From NCBI GenBank assembly GCA_041736675.1, contig JBGSTD010000065.1, positions 1-64,000 on the forward strand: a DNA stretch of 64,000 nucleotides. The letters run 5' to 3'. Origin of the DNA: Salaquimonas sp041736675. GTDB taxonomy: Bacteria; Pseudomonadota; Alphaproteobacteria; Rhizobiales; Rhizobiaceae. Below are positions 1-8,077 of the stretch, piece by piece (positions within the stretch are counted from its first letter, which is position 1; every line of letters begins with the position of its first letter). Both the position numbers and the translations under genes were made by a program. The notes beneath the pieces were generated by a model that was not told the DNA's origin, did no database searches, and saw only the letters and a list, made by a program, of their open reading frames with translations.

Positions 1-1577
1 CGGATGTTGTTCGCTCATTGCGATCAATATTGCCGCAAGGTGATCCGTTCCATGAGGTTGGAGCTGAGAGTGCCCTGATCAATGCACAAATTGAAAAAGG
101 ATTTACCGGAAAAAAGGGCAAAGGCGGATTTTACGCGACCATCAAAGGCGAGGAAAAGGCGCTTGACCTGAAAACCGGCAAGTGGCGGGCAAGGGTGAAG
201 GAAATTCCCCAATTGGCGCTCGATGGTGAGAAACATGGCGTCAAGGCATTGTTGAAAGACAGTGGACAACTCGGCGAATTTGCCTGGCGGGTTCTTGCGC
301 GCATTCTTATGTATTCAGCAAGTCTGATCCCTGAAGTGACCCAATCGCCACAGGATATCGATGATGCAATGAAACTGGGTTATAACTGGATCAAGGGACC
401 GTTCGAGCTGATTGATGAAATCGGATCGGCTGTATTTGCTGCCCGGCTGGAGGCCGACGGATTTTACGTTCCGGAGTTTTTGCGCGAAACAGCTGACAGG
501 AACGAGGCCTTTTACAAAGTGGATGGCAAGGTGCTGAAGGTACGGCATGGCAATGGCAAGTACCGGGCTGTAAAGCTGCCCAAGGGGGTCGTGCGTTTTC
601 ACATGATGCGACGCACGTTGAAGCCAGTGAAACAAAACAGTTCCGCAAGCTTGTATCATCTTGAGGGCGGCGAGAGGCTTGTCGAGTTTCACTCCAAAGC
701 CAACGCGCTCAACGCAGATTCGATGAAGACTGTTCGTGCGGCAGCAAAAGATCCGGGGGTTGGAATAATCGTTCACAATGACGGCCAGCATTTTTCTGCC
801 GGGGTCAATCTGGAACGGTTTCTTCAGTTTATTGATGCAGGCGATTGGGCCGGAATGGACAAGTTTCTGCATGATTTCCAGAAGGCGGTCGAAGCGATGC
901 TCTATTGTGATGCACCGGTGGTGGGTGCGCCTTCGGGACTGTCAATTGGCGGCGGGTTTGAGGTTCTTGCCCATTGTGACCATGTAGTGGCCCATGCCAA
1001 CAGTGTCATGGGGCTGGTTGAAGCTTTGGTTGGCGTCGTACCTGCGGGCGGAGGCGTCAAGGAAACCTACTGGCGCTGGTATCAACGAACTGGAGACTGG
1101 GAAAAGGCTGCCTGGAATATGTTCAACCAGATTGGCTATGGCCAGACAGGAAGCTCCCCGGATTTGTCAGCCAGGCTGGCATATTTCGAGCCGAAACGCG
1201 ACACCCAGGTCATGAACCGCGACCGTCTTGTGGAAGCGGCATGTAAAGAGATCAGAAAACTTGGCCGTAATTACAAGCCGAGGCAAAAGCCGCAATTCAA
1301 ACTGGCAGGCGCGAAGGCGTATGATGAAATGGTCGCCTTTCTTGAAAAAGGCAAAGCCAAGGGGTGGTTTTTCCCCCATGATGTTACAGTCGCGAGCCAG
1401 ATTGCCTGGATCGTAACGGGAGGTCACGATACCTTGCCGGATGCGGCGAAAGGGAGGTTGAGCGAAAAGGCCATGTATGCACGTGAGCGGGAAGCTTTCA
1501 TTCGCCTTGCAAAGACGCCTGAAACAAGAGCCAGAATTGTCGGGATGCTTGGCGGGGCAGGGGTGCCGAGGAACTGA
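1..1577 (+). CDS. 3-hydroxyacyl-CoA dehydrogenase/enoyl-CoA hydratase fusion, 5' truncated
   Basis: This is the C-terminal part of a bifunctional beta-oxidation enzyme. The reading frame is open to the left edge (codons run from base 3), so the true start lies outside the window. The N-terminal part seen here resembles the helical C-terminal domains of 3-hydroxyacyl-CoA dehydrogenase. It is followed by a crotonase domain with an oxyanion-hole stretch (GQHFSAGVNL) and a second one (SIGGGFEVLAHCD). The order dehydrogenase then hydratase is that of the FadN-type family of about 770-800 residues, opposite to E. coli FadB. It oxidises fatty acyl-CoA in the cytoplasm. A thiolase or acyl-CoA dehydrogenase partner would be expected to the left but cannot be seen. 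Confidence 0.88.
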   Translation, partial: DVVRSLRSILPQGDPFHEVGAESALINAQIEKGFTGKKGKGGFYATIKGEEKALDLKTGKWRARVKEIPQLALDGEKHGVKALLKDSGQLGEFAWRVLARILMYSASLIPEVTQSPQDIDDAMKLGYNWIKGPFELIDEIGSAVFAARLEADGFYVPEFLRETADRNEAFYKVDGKVLKVRHGNGKYRAVKLPKGVVRFHMMRRTLKPVKQNSSASLYHLEGGERLVEFHSKANALNADSMKTVRAAAKDPGVGIIVHNDGQHFSAGVNLERFLQFIDAGDWAGMDKFLHDFQKAVEAMLYCDAPVVGAPSGLSIGGGFEVLAHCDHVVAHANSVMGLVEALVGVVPAGGGVKETYWRWYQRTGDWEKAAWNMFNQIGYGQTGSSPDLSARLAYFEPKRDTQVMNRDRLVEAACKEIRKLGRNYKPRQKPQFKLAGAKAYDEMVAFLEKGKAKGWFFPHDVTVASQIAWIVTGGHDTLPDAAKGRLSEKAMYAREREAFIRLAKTPETRARIVGMLGGAGVPRN

Positions 1578-1947
1578 TCGAGGTCCTGCCTATGTCGCTT
1601 TTTAGCCAATCTGTTATGTTATGGTTTCTTTCAGGTTGTATAATTTTTTAAACTTCAAACAAACGGCTTAGGTCTGCTGAAACAAAGTTTAGCTATTGTA
1701 CGAAATTGACCGGGACCCCTACCCACACCACCCGGTCAGGCCGCAGGTGCGCAGGGCTGTTTAACCCACACCCCGAGAGTTTCTCGAACGAGGGATTCTT
1801 TGTGCACTTGCGGTTGCAGGGACTTACCTGTTTTTTTTAAGATATGTTTTTGGTGAAATTGATCTCCTAGGCTTGTTTGCCGGGAAGGAATCTGACCTAT
1901 TGGCGAGAATTGTCGTCTCTTTTGAACATTTCACGGAAAACATGCTT
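1578..1947. other. non-coding gap, nothing clear
   Basis: This 370-base stretch separates the fatty-acid gene from the GST gene. It has short C-rich and T-rich runs, including eight T in a row near 1831. I see no convincing hairpin terminator, RNA or small ORF with a ribosome binding site. The GST promoter presumably lies here. Confidence 0.5.
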
Positions 1948-2559
1948 ATGAAACTCTGGTATTCCCCCGCATCCCCCTTTGTTCGAAAATGCATGATTGT
2001 TGCGCATGAGCGTGATCTGGCTGACAGAATTGAAATTCTTGATGCCGCGGCCAGCGTTGTTAATCCGGACAAGCGGATCATGGCTTCCAATCCCTCGGGT
2101 AAAATTCCAACGATGGTCCTTGATGATGGTGCTGTACTTTTTGACAGCCGGGTCATCTGTGCCTATCTTGATTCAATTCATGACGGCAAAAAACTGACGC
2201 CGCGGTCCGGGCCGAAACGGTTTGAGGTCATGACACTTGAAGCGCTTGGCGACGCAATTATGGATGCTGCGGTAAACAACCGTTATGAAACAGCACTTCG
2301 CCCGGAAGAGTTTCGTTGGAAACCATGGTCCGATGGGCAAATGGGCAAGGTCAATGCGGCTCTAGATCAATTGGAAGAGAAGTGGCTCAAGGTCCTGGGA
2401 CGCACGCCAAATATGGGGTCGATTGCAGTTGCTGCGGCACTTGGTTATCTTGAATACCGCTACCCCGATTTGAAATGGCGCAAAAACCGCAAGGGGCTGG
2501 CCCGCTGGTTCAAGCGTTTTTCCGAGCGCCCCTCCTATATCGCCAGCAAGCCGGAATAA
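1948..2559 (+). CDS. glutathione S-transferase family protein
   Basis: A protein of about 203 residues with a thioredoxin-fold N-terminus (MKLWYSPASPFVRK) typical of bacterial GSTs; the SPFVRK stretch is the glutathione-site region. A cis-Pro segment (KIPTM) and an acidic/Ser segment (FDSRVICAYL) follow, then a helical C-terminal domain. Likely role is conjugation or glutathione-dependent reduction in the cytosol; the substrate cannot be told. The longer frame opens at 1873, but the family start at 1948 (or the ATG at 1942) fits better. It ends 5 bases before the converging regulator gene. Confidence 0.85.
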   Translation: MKLWYSPASPFVRKCMIVAHERDLADRIEILDAAASVVNPDKRIMASNPSGKIPTMVLDDGAVLFDSRVICAYLDSIHDGKKLTPRSGPKRFEVMTLEALGDAIMDAAVNNRYETALRPEEFRWKPWSDGQMGKVNAALDQLEEKWLKVLGRTPNMGSIAVAAALGYLEYRYPDLKWRKNRKGLARWFKRFSERPSYIASKPE

Positions 2560-2564
2560 GTGCT

Positions 2565-3521
2565 TCAGGACTGCTTTCGCAAATCTGACGGGCGAATTTT
2601 GAATTCGCGCAGAAAGCATCTGGCAAAATACGAACTCGATGAGAAGCCGCACTGCAAAGCGATATCGAGCGTTGACATATTGGTATGAAGCAGCAGTTCG
2701 CGGGCTTTTTCGAGGCGCCGTGACAGATAATAGCGTGCTGGTGAAACTCCGAGTTTTCGCTGAAAGGTTCTTTCCAGATTACGTACACTGGTATTGATCT
2801 GCTTTGCTATCTGCGCATTTCCCAGCGGTGTCTCCAGATTTGCAAGCATGAGTTCGACAGCGGTCTGAATTCCTGGTGGCATGGTGTCCATGCGGCTGAT
2901 GCTGCCGGATCGCTGGTGTGACGTTGAGTTCCTGATCCGGTCGAGTTGAAAGTTGTTGGCAATTTTCAGCGCCAGTTCGGGCGTATAGACATGGCTAATG
3001 ATGTCGAGCATGAGCTCCATGCTCGAAAGTCCGCCTGATGCGGTATACCGGTTATGGTCGATGACGTAGAGATCATTGACGATGTCGATATCAGGAAATG
3101 TTTCGCGAAAGGCGGGCAAGCCCTCCCAATGGATTGTGCATCGGGCTTCGTTCAAAAGTCCTGCTTTTGCAAGGATCCAAGTGCCGAGTGAAAGGGCTCC
3201 AATTTTTACCCCGCCTCTGGCCATCTTGACCATTTGCGGGGTCATTTTTGAGCGATAAGGCGGGTCCAGTTCCAAACTTGCAACAACAAAAAAATAATCG
3301 GTCGGGAAATCTGCGTTGAGTTTGCCGTCAACTTCCATTTTCATGCCGTTTGAAGCCTTCACGCTTTCTCCGTCATGGCTTACCATTCGCCAGACAAAGC
3401 GTTTTTCACCCGTTATGTAGTTGGCGCTTCTCAAGCTTTCGACAGCAGCCATGAGGCACATGGCCGAAAACTGCTCAATCAAAAGAAATGTCATGGTTAT
3501 AGACGGCTGCTCTGTATCCAT
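2565..3521 (-). CDS. GATase1-like AraC-family transcriptional regulator
   Basis: A 318-residue cytoplasmic regulator with an N-terminal DJ-1/PfpI-like (GATase1) sensor domain and a C-terminal AraC double helix-turn-helix at about residues 237-318. The second HTH contains DIALQCGFSSSSYFARCF. This architecture is that of GbdR, SouR, CdhR and ArgR of pseudomonads, which sense glycine betaine, sarcosine, carnitine or arginine. The nucleophile elbow reads GALSLGTW, so the catalytic Cys of true amidotransferases is absent, as expected for a ligand sensor. It is divergent from the ABC importer at 3940-10639 and probably controls it. The effector is inferred only. Confidence 0.85.
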   Translation of the reverse strand: MDTEQPSITMTFLLIEQFSAMCLMAAVESLRSANYITGEKRFVWRMVSHDGESVKASNGMKMEVDGKLNADFPTDYFFVVASLELDPPYRSKMTPQMVKMARGGVKIGALSLGTWILAKAGLLNEARCTIHWEGLPAFRETFPDIDIVNDLYVIDHNRYTASGGLSSMELMLDIISHVYTPELALKIANNFQLDRIRNSTSHQRSGSISRMDTMPPGIQTAVELMLANLETPLGNAQIAKQINTSVRNLERTFQRKLGVSPARYYLSRRLEKARELLLHTNMSTLDIALQCGFSSSSYFARCFLREFKIRPSDLRKQS

Positions 3522-3939
3522 TACGACAACCCGGATCCTGAAAAATTGTATTGTTGGTAGCGCGATAACAATGACTCGGACAAGTAAATAATAAGTCTGT
3601 TTTTATCTGATCCAGGTTGACTGTGCGCGAAGATGATCCTGAAAAGATACCTAATCTGAAACAAATGCGACAAGATATTCGAGCATTGCGTCAATTTCCT
3701 GAAACATACGATGAATTAGGGGTCTATCAGTTGACGTACCCCCTACAATATGTTGCGATAGAGTGGCAAAGGGCGTTTCCAGGGTGAAAACGCGCTTTAA
3801 CTGAGTAGCCGCTTTGCGATCTATTTTGTCCAGTTTATGCAAATTGGGAATGAATACAGGCGCAATAGTACTAAAGCCGTGTTTAGTTCGGGAGGACAGC
3901 AAACACAGCGTTTTGACATCGTCATCTGGAGGTTTATGA
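3522..3939. promoter_or_regulatory. divergent intergenic region between AraC regulator and ABC importer
   Basis: A 418-base region that must carry promoters for both the regulator and the importer operon. A TTGACT hexamer at 3617-3622 could be a -35 box, but the matching -10 is poor. A ribosome binding site GGAGG at 3928-3932 sits 7 bases before the substrate-binding protein ATG. An open frame on the minus strand crosses the region but runs into the real gene and has no family resemblance, so I do not call it. Confidence 0.45.
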
Positions 3940-5592
3940 ATGACCAGCACGCTATCCACAATCAACAATAAACCAGCGCACAAACACATTGAGCAGTTGG
4001 TTTGCGAACACAAAGAAGGCAGCCTAGACCGGCGAGAATTTCTGGCAATGGCCTCTGCGCTTGGCCTGACCACTGCCGCCGCTTACAGCGCAATTGGCGC
4101 TGCCCTGCCTTCTTCTGCCCAGGCCGCTTCCCACGCCAAGTCCGGCGGCGTGCTGAAAATGCAAATGATCATCAAGGAAGCCAAGGATCCACGCACCTAT
4201 GACTGGTCGGAAATGGCGAACGTAACCCGCCAGTGCAACGACTACATGGTTCGCTACACCCATGATTTCACTTTCGAGGGACATTTGATCGAAAGCTGGG
4301 AAGTTAATGAAGACGCCACCGAGTACACTCTCAATGTTCGCAAGGGCGTAAAATGGTCGAACGGTGACGACTTCAACGCCGATGACATCATTTTCAACCT
4401 TAACCGCTGGTGCGATTCTGCTGCTGAAGGCAATTCGATGGCTGGCCGCATGAGTGCGCTGGTGAATGCCGATACCAAGAAGGCTGCTGATGGCGCAATC
4501 ACAAAGGTAGATGATTTTACCGTTAAGCTGAAATGCAACCAGTCAGATATCACGATTATTCCAGGCATGGCCGATTATCCGGCGCTTGTTGTCCATCGCG
4601 GCTTCGACGCAAATCCTGATACACTGAAAATGCCCGGTACCGGCCCAATGGAAATCGTCGAATATGAAGTTGGCAAGCGCGCAGTCGTCAAACGGCGTGA
4701 AGGTTTCACCTGGTGGAAAGGCGATCCATTCCTCGATGGTATTGAATTCATCGACTACGGCGCGGAAACCAATGCGATTGTTTCTGCTCTTGAATCAGGC
4801 GAGATTGATGCAGATTACCAGACAACAGGTGAAACTGTTGCGCTGCTTGACAGCATGGACTTGAAGAGAACTGAAGTCATTACCGCTGCCACCGTTGTAT
4901 TGCGTATGAACACAAGTCAGAAGCCATATGACAACAAGGATTTGCGCAATGCGATCCAGCGTTCGGTTGACAACGCAACAGTTCTCAAACTCGGCTATAA
5001 CGATGCTGGCTCAGTGGCCGAAAACCACCATGTCTGCCCGATCCATCCTGAATATTACGAACTGCCAAAACTTGGCCAGGACGTAGAAAAGGCAAAAGAA
5101 CTGCATGCCAAATCAGGTGTTGGCGACATGGAACTCGAACTGATTTCCTATGACGCTGATTATGTGAAAAACCCGGCTGACGTGGTTGCAACGCAAATGC
5201 GTGCCGCAGGCATGAATGTCAAACGCACAGTCATCCCCGGCTCGTCTTTCTGGGCTGATTGGACAAAGTATCCATTCTCAACCACAGAGTGGAACATGCG
5301 TCCGTTGGGCGTTCAGGTGCTGGCACTTGCTTACCGCTCAGGCGAAGCATGGAACGAGACAGCCTATTCCAATCCTGATTTTGACAAGGCGTTGGGTTCT
5401 GCGCTCGCGATTGCTGACGCTACAAAGCGTAAGGAAGTCATGAAGGATGTTGAATCGATCCTTCAGGATTCCGGTGTTATTATCCAGTCCTTCTGGCGTG
5501 CACTTTATCGCCATACGCAGCCGTATGTCATGGGCTTTGAAAAGCACCAGACCTACGAGATCCATAGTGATCGCATCTGGCTTGATAAATAA
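3940..5592 (+). CDS. ABC transporter substrate-binding protein, family 5 (peptide/opine type)
   Basis: A 550-residue periplasmic solute-binding protein. The N-terminus has a twin-arginine motif (DRREFLAM, about residues 30-37) followed by an Ala-rich hydrophobic stretch ending near ALPSSAQAA, so export is probably by Tat. The mature part has the family-5 pattern (FNADDIIFNLNRW, AIQRSVDNATVLKLG). Start ATG has a strong Shine-Dalgarno GGAGG 7 bases upstream. It heads an operon with two permeases and a double ATPase and lies next to a GATase-AraC regulator. Peptides, opines or quaternary amines are all possible ligands; sequence alone does not decide. Confidence 0.9.
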   Translation: MTSTLSTINNKPAHKHIEQLVCEHKEGSLDRREFLAMASALGLTTAAAYSAIGAALPSSAQAASHAKSGGVLKMQMIIKEAKDPRTYDWSEMANVTRQCNDYMVRYTHDFTFEGHLIESWEVNEDATEYTLNVRKGVKWSNGDDFNADDIIFNLNRWCDSAAEGNSMAGRMSALVNADTKKAADGAITKVDDFTVKLKCNQSDITIIPGMADYPALVVHRGFDANPDTLKMPGTGPMEIVEYEVGKRAVVKRREGFTWWKGDPFLDGIEFIDYGAETNAIVSALESGEIDADYQTTGETVALLDSMDLKRTEVITAATVVLRMNTSQKPYDNKDLRNAIQRSVDNATVLKLGYNDAGSVAENHHVCPIHPEYYELPKLGQDVEKAKELHAKSGVGDMELELISYDADYVKNPADVVATQMRAAGMNVKRTVIPGSSFWADWTKYPFSTTEWNMRPLGVQVLALAYRSGEAWNETAYSNPDFDKALGSALAIADATKRKEVMKDVESILQDSGVIIQSFWRALYRHTQPYVMGFEKHQTYEIHSDRIWLDK

Positions 5593-5605
5593 CCTGAATA
5601 AAAGA

Positions 5606-5629
5606 GGCGGTGGACACAGGTTCACCGCC
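5606..5629 (+). other. intercistronic hairpin after the binding-protein gene
   Basis: A 7-bp perfect stem GGCGGTG/CACCGCC with a 10-base loop, 14 bases after the stop codon. There is no immediate T-run, so it is more likely an mRNA-stabilising or attenuating hairpin that raises binding-protein yield over the permeases than a full terminator. Confidence 0.5.
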
Positions 5630-5801
5630 CCTACTTCACGGTATTTTTCTGGTCACATGATTTATCCTCGCCGATGACGACGGATTGCCAGACGGGGATA
5701 CTGTTCAAAACTACCTGACAGCAAGCTGGCGCAGACCGGCGCTGTAAACAGAATCAAGGCCGGGTTGCGGCAGATAATCTGTATTTGAAGGGGAGGGAGT
5801 G

Positions 5802-6839
5802 ATGCTCCGATTTTTAGCGGGTCGCCTTTATGTCATGGCGCTCACAATGCTCTGCCTCAGTTTCGTTGTTTTCTATTTTGTGAATCTCGAACCAAATTTG
5901 AAGAAGCTGGCTGTTACCCAGACTGAAATGCGCGTCACCGACGCTGACAAGGAAAACTGGCTTCAGCGCAATGGTTTCAGGGACAATTTCTTCGTTCGCT
6001 ATGGCCGCTGGATTGGTCTGGTTGCCAAACAGCCTGTTGTTGACCCTGCCACAGGACAAATGGTTCCGCGATTCAGATATTGTGATGAGCCCAGCGTTGC
6101 TACTGTCTCCGGTGTAATCCAGGGAGATTTTGGCTGTTCAACCGCATTCCGCGACAAGGTTTCCAACCGTTTGCCGCAGGCATTGAAGGCAACCGGGATT
6201 TTGATGTTTTGGGTGATGATCGTCATGATACCGGTCGCCCTTATCCTCGGCGTACTGGCCGGGATGCGTGAAGGGTCACGGACGGACCGCTCGATTTCCT
6301 CTGTTTCCATCGTTACCAGTGCGACGCCTGAATATGTGTCCGCCATCCTTTTCACCGCGCTTTTTGCCTCGGGTCTTGGTTGGCTGAACGGTTCGGCAGC
6401 ATCTGCCATGACGCGCGGAATTTCGTTTTACAATTTCACGCTGCCAGTGATGACAATGGCGGTATATGGCGTTGGCTACATTGCCCGCATGACAAGGGCA
6501 TCCATGGCCGAAGTGATGACGTCACAGTATATTCGAACGGCTCGTTTGAAAGGGATGGGGTTTCGCCAGGTTGTTTTGAAACATGCCCTGCGCAACGCAT
6601 TGATTGCGCCTTTTACGGTTATCATGCTGCAGTTTCCCTGGTTGTTGACGGGGGTCGTCGTCGTTGAGAACATTTTCTCTTACAAGGGATTTGGCTGGCT
6701 TTTGGTCAATGCGGCCTCAAACAATGATATTGATCTGGTTCTGGCTTGCGGGATTGTATCGGTGATCATTGTTCTCGTAACGCAGCTTATTTCCGATATC
6801 GGATATGCTTTCCTCAATCCGAGAATCAGGGTGTCATAA
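5802..6839 (+). CDS. ABC transporter permease, DppB-like
   Basis: A 345-residue inner-membrane permease with an N-terminal membrane helix (LAGRLYVMALTMLCLSFVVFYFV), a periplasmic insert and a C-terminal helix bundle. The EAA-type coupling loop reads YIRTARLKGMGFRQVVLKHALRN across two segments. I choose the ATG at 5802 because the Shine-Dalgarno GGAGG (5792-5796) is 5 bases away; a GTG at 5799 is in frame but too close. It follows the binding-protein gene by about 200 bases and is 7 bases from the next permease. Confidence 0.9.
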   Translation: MLRFLAGRLYVMALTMLCLSFVVFYFVNLEPNLKKLAVTQTEMRVTDADKENWLQRNGFRDNFFVRYGRWIGLVAKQPVVDPATGQMVPRFRYCDEPSVATVSGVIQGDFGCSTAFRDKVSNRLPQALKATGILMFWVMIVMIPVALILGVLAGMREGSRTDRSISSVSIVTSATPEYVSAILFTALFASGLGWLNGSAASAMTRGISFYNFTLPVMTMAVYGVGYIARMTRASMAEVMTSQYIRTARLKGMGFRQVVLKHALRNALIAPFTVIMLQFPWLLTGVVVVENIFSYKGFGWLLVNAASNNDIDLVLACGIVSVIIVLVTQLISDIGYAFLNPRIRVS

Positions 6840-6846
6840 GGGGCGT

Positions 6847-8067
6847 ATGATGGAAAATGTTGGTGCATTCGGTATAATCACAGGATTTGCTTCCAGTTTC
6901 TGGCCGGTGTGGCTGTGTCTGGCGGCCGTTTTTGTGGTGATTTACTTTTTCAAGAAACAGCTTGGAATATTTGGACGCCTGTTCAATTCCAATGTGGGTA
7001 TCCTGGGCGTAATTCTTTGCCTGTTCTGGGTATTTACGGCCATTTTTGCAGATGTCATCGCGCCACTTGATCCGCGTGTGCAGGTATCAATCATGCAAAA
7101 CGCTGTGCCCGGTTCCATCAATCCCGATACCGGGATGGTGTTTTTGTTTGGCGGTGATCTGCTTGCCCGTGATGTGTTCAGCCGCGTGGTTTATGGGGCG
7201 AGAATTGTTTTGACCATTGCGCCGGCAGCAACGATGATTGCCTTTCTTGTCGGGATAACGCTTGGTCTGCCGGCCGGATATTTCGGTGGACGGATAGATT
7301 CCATTCTGTCGTTTTTCGCCAATCTGGTTTTGGCCTTTCCGGTGATCCTGTTGTTTTACCTGCTGGTTACGCCAGGAATAATGGAAACATGGTTGCCTTA
7401 TGCTCTGGGTGGCGGGCTGTTTGTTTTCCCGACCCTTTTCTTCTTTGTCTTGTTCTATACCCGGTTTTACGGGCGTAATGACAAGTTGGTCCCTTATCTT
7501 GCCGCAACCGTGATTGCAGGTGGCTGGATCTGGATGAACCTGATGTCGACTTCAACCTTTATCGCCAAATTGAATGATGCAGGGTTAACGTGGATAGGCT
7601 CTCTTCTCAACTGGAGGATATTCAACATATTCGGTGTCGATCCCAACGAGCTGAATATTTTCATTGCTGTCGTCTTTGCCTCGGCACCGGGGGTATTCAG
7701 GATCGTGCGCGGCCTGACGCTCGACATCCAGACGAGGGACTATGTCGCGGCAGCCCAGACGCGCGGTGAAACCCCCTGGTACATCATGCTTTGGGAGTTG
7801 CTGCCCAATGCCCGCGGCCCGTTGATTGTCGATGCCTGTTTGCGCATTGGCTATACTACCATTCTGCTTGGGACTCTTGGATTTTTCGGCCTAGGCATGG
7901 GGCCGGAAAGCCCTGACTGGGGCACTACGATCAAGGATGGCAGCCAGGTGGCGCAGCTCAGACTTTATTACTGGCAGGGTGTAGCGCCTGCATTGGCCTT
8001 AATGAGCCTTGTGCTTGGGCTCAACCTTTTGGCTGACGCGCTGCGTGAAGAATCGTTGAGAGATTGA
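6847..8067 (+). CDS. ABC transporter permease, DppC-like, enlarged
   Basis: A permease of about 406 residues, longer than the usual roughly 300. Extra length comes from an added N-terminal membrane helix (WPVWLCLAAVFVVIYFF) and a central hydrophobic insertion with two to three predicted helices (FVFPTLFFFVLF, LAATVIAGGWIW). The coupling loop (YVAAAQTRGETPWYIM) and conserved C-terminal part (LGTLGFFGLGMG) are intact. The start is the ATG at 6847 or 6850 just after the preceding stop. It forms the membrane channel with the DppB-like permease. Confidence 0.88.
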   Translation: MMENVGAFGIITGFASSFWPVWLCLAAVFVVIYFFKKQLGIFGRLFNSNVGILGVILCLFWVFTAIFADVIAPLDPRVQVSIMQNAVPGSINPDTGMVFLFGGDLLARDVFSRVVYGARIVLTIAPAATMIAFLVGITLGLPAGYFGGRIDSILSFFANLVLAFPVILLFYLLVTPGIMETWLPYALGGGLFVFPTLFFFVLFYTRFYGRNDKLVPYLAATVIAGGWIWMNLMSTSTFIAKLNDAGLTWIGSLLNWRIFNIFGVDPNELNIFIAVVFASAPGVFRIVRGLTLDIQTRDYVAAAQTRGETPWYIMLWELLPNARGPLIVDACLRIGYTTILLGTLGFFGLGMGPESPDWGTTIKDGSQVAQLRLYYWQGVAPALALMSLVLGLNLLADALREESLRD

Positions 8068-8077
8068 GGAAGCGAAA

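Noticed and set aside
3651..4073. 140-residue minus-strand frame in the regulator/importer gap
   Set aside because: It runs into the start of the binding-protein gene, has no ribosome site and resembles nothing known.
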